A stretch of DNA of 16,685 bases, taken from Deltaproteobacteria bacterium (GTDB taxonomy: Bacteria; Myxococcota_A; UBA9160; SZUA-336). This document shows, in pieces, positions 15,281 through 16,685 of this stretch (positions are counted from its first letter, which is position 1; the number at the start of each line of letters is the position of its first letter). The stretch is from assembly GCA_030624945.1 (NCBI GenBank), contig JAUXJB010000008.1, positions 1-16,685 of the forward strand. Reading direction: 5' to 3'. Both the position numbers and the translations under genes were made by a program. The notes under the pieces are model-generated. The model did no database searches, was not told the DNA's origin, and saw nothing but the letters and a program-made list of their open reading frames with translations.

Positions 15281-16685
15281 CTACCGGACGTCGTGGGAGC
15301 CCTCCAGCTCGTAGCCGAACAGCTTGGCGCGGCGACCGAAGCCCATCAGGTTGAGCACGATGACGAAGCGCGTCTCTCTCGGACGCGTGGCGTGCTCGAT
15401 CGCCGCGATGAGATCCCAGCAGCCGCACTCCGAGAGCAGCGCCACGCCCGCACGGGCCGACCCGTTGGAGTCGCTCTGCAGGGTCGTGTAGCCCAGCGCG
15501 AACAGGCGGATGCGCCGCGAGACGTCGAGCTCCATATCGAAATTGAGCTGCTTGACGCTGCTGCCGGTTCGGAACTCCTCGAAGATGTCGTCGTCGCGCT
15601 GGAAGTTCTCGAAGCCCAGCGACGGGTCCCGCAGGTACCGGTAGCGCAGGCGCAGATGTCCTCTCGAGCCCAGCCAGGAGACAGCGGCTTCCACATCCTC
15701 GAGCTCGCTCTCTTCCGGATCGAATCCGATATCGAAGTTGAACGACCAGTTCGGGACGGGCTGGTAGGTACCCACGGCAAAGAGCCGCGTCTGCTCCTCC
15801 GCCAGGAAGTCGTAGCCCGATCCGATGGTCAGCTTGGCGATCTGGCGACCTTCGTTCCCCGACGTGGAGAAGAAGCGGTTCACGAGCTGCGCGAGCAGGA
15901 AGCGCTCGTCGGGCAGGCGATCGCTCGGGTTGCGCGTCAGGATGCGCAGGTCGCCATCGATCAGGCGACGCAGACGAACGTTCGAGGCCGGAATGAAGAG
16001 GGGGTTGTTCCTCTGGCTCGGCGTCGAGAGGAACGCGAACCCCAGGCGCGGCTCCATCACGTGTCGAACGCCGCCTCCAATGCCCAGATCTTTCGCCAGG
16101 CGCGTGCGCGCCTCGAAACGCCCCGTCCAGACCCCGCGACGTTCCGATGAGCCCTCCTCCGGTACGTAGTAGGTCTCTCTGTAGCCGACCTCACTCAGCG
16201 TCTCGATCACACCGAGACGCAGGGGCATGTACGCGCGCGGGTAGATATCGAAGCGATGACCGTGGTCGGCCAGCAGCTCGCCTTCCTGGAAGATCAAATC
16301 CCCCTCCGAGAACTGATCCCCGGTCCGCGGATCCCCGGTCGGACCCACCTTATTGTCATCGTGGTTATCTGGGGCCCCAAATTCACCCGAAGGGTTGGGC
16401 TCGTGGGAATCGAAGAGCCCGTCCTGCCCGGTGTCGAAGAAGAGCCCGCCGACGGTGGGGTTCCCACCGATCCGACTTCTGCTCTCGGCCTGATCGAAGT
16501 AGTCGTAGCGGCTCTCGACGGAGAACCGCAGGGGCGATCCAGCGAGGCGGCGGGGCAGTGTGGCTACGCGCAGCTCGGGCAGTCGCTGTAGAAAGAAATC
16601 GTCCCGATCGAGGTCGTTGGGACTCTGCATGTCGTCCATCAGGGACAGCTCGACGCCTCCGTAGAGCGCGTCGCGCGCGTAGCTA
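15281..16685 (-). CDS. lptD: LPS assembly protein LptD, C-terminal part
   Basis: The last 467 residues of an outer-membrane protein whose 5' end lies beyond the right edge of the window. LptD is the beta-barrel that, with LptE, inserts LPS in the outer leaflet. Support comes from LQRLPELRVATLP, the VRHVMEPRLGF stretch, NPSDRLPDERFLLAQLVNRF, many alternating barrel-strand segments such as LRLRYRYLRD, and the terminal region around ECGCWDLIAAIEH and FVIVLNLMGFG. The paired cysteines in ECGC match the C-terminal pair that forms the essential disulfides in E. coli LptD. An acidic Asn/Asp-rich loop (DNHDDNKVGPTGDPRTGD) lies between strands. It ends with TAG at 15283-15281. LPS genes lapA and lapB lie 12 kb downstream. 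The family call is good; the truncation prevents a check of the N-terminal domain. Confidence 0.85.
   Translation of the reverse strand, partial: SYARDALYGGVELSLMDDMQSPNDLDRDDFFLQRLPELRVATLPRRLAGSPLRFSVESRYDYFDQAESRSRIGGNPTVGGLFFDTGQDGLFDSHEPNPSGEFGAPDNHDDNKVGPTGDPRTGDQFSEGDLIFQEGELLADHGHRFDIYPRAYMPLRLGVIETLSEVGYRETYYVPEEGSSERRGVWTGRFEARTRLAKDLGIGGGVRHVMEPRLGFAFLSTPSQRNNPLFIPASNVRLRRLIDGDLRILTRNPSDRLPDERFLLAQLVNRFFSTSGNEGRQIAKLTIGSGYDFLAEEQTRLFAVGTYQPVPNWSFNFDIGFDPEESELEDVEAAVSWLGSRGHLRLRYRYLRDPSLGFENFQRDDDIFEEFRTGSSVKQLNFDMELDVSRRIRLFALGYTTLQSDSNGSARAGVALLSECGCWDLIAAIEHATRPRETRFVIVLNLMGFGRRAKLFGYELEGSHDVR

Overview
This is a GC-rich window with every supportable gene on the minus strand, so it reads from right to left. 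The gene content points to a Gram-negative bacterium: an LptD-type outer-membrane protein, LapA/LapB, an IHF-beta-like protein and a six-domain ribosomal protein S1. The clustering of pheA, hisC, tyrA, rpsA, ihfB, lapA and lapB is a proteobacterial-style order. The GC content and the HIT gene inserted after ihfB make me favour a deltaproteobacterial lineage in the broad sense (Myxococcota, Desulfobacterota or relatives). That placement is inference, and I cannot name a genus.

Layout in the direction of transcription. (1) 16685-15281 holds the C-terminal part of lptD, cut by the window edge. (2) 15229-8740 holds a complete tryptophan operon in the order trpE-trpG-trpD-trpC-trpFB-trpA. Consecutive genes overlap by 1 to 4 bases, and PRA isomerase (TrpF) is fused in frame to tryptophan synthase beta (TrpB). 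(3) 8616-5592 holds pheA-hisC-tyrA, the phenylalanine and tyrosine branch from chorismate. It has its own good sigma70-like promoter and short palindromes in the 123-bp trpA-pheA gap. (4) 5581-1538 holds rpsA, ihfB, a HIT-family hydrolase, lapA and lapB, all tightly packed. The aroA and cmk genes that often sit between tyrA and rpsA are absent. (5) 1448-1 holds a small exported cysteine-containing protein, a three-helix membrane protein with a DUF1499 domain, and the start of an XRE-family regulator, each with its own short upstream region.

Together the central 11 genes form an aromatic amino-acid supraoperon. Chorismate is turned into tryptophan by the Trp enzymes, into prephenate and phenylpyruvate by PheA, and towards tyrosine by TyrA, with HisC as the probable aromatic aminotransferase. 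Translation (S1), nucleoid (IHF) and LPS control (LapA/LapB) genes follow directly. lptD upstream and lapAB downstream both belong to LPS biogenesis, so envelope genes flank the block.

The points most worth a second look are the TrpF-TrpB fusion, the TrpA residue-60 change from Asp to Glu, the in-frame lapA-TGA-lapB junction with a LapB that lacks its membrane anchor, the loss of aroA-cmk, and the compact pheA control region. I see no mobile element, CRISPR array, tRNA or rRNA. No gene-free stretch exceeds 300 bases. I found no previously undescribed system that I could defend as such.
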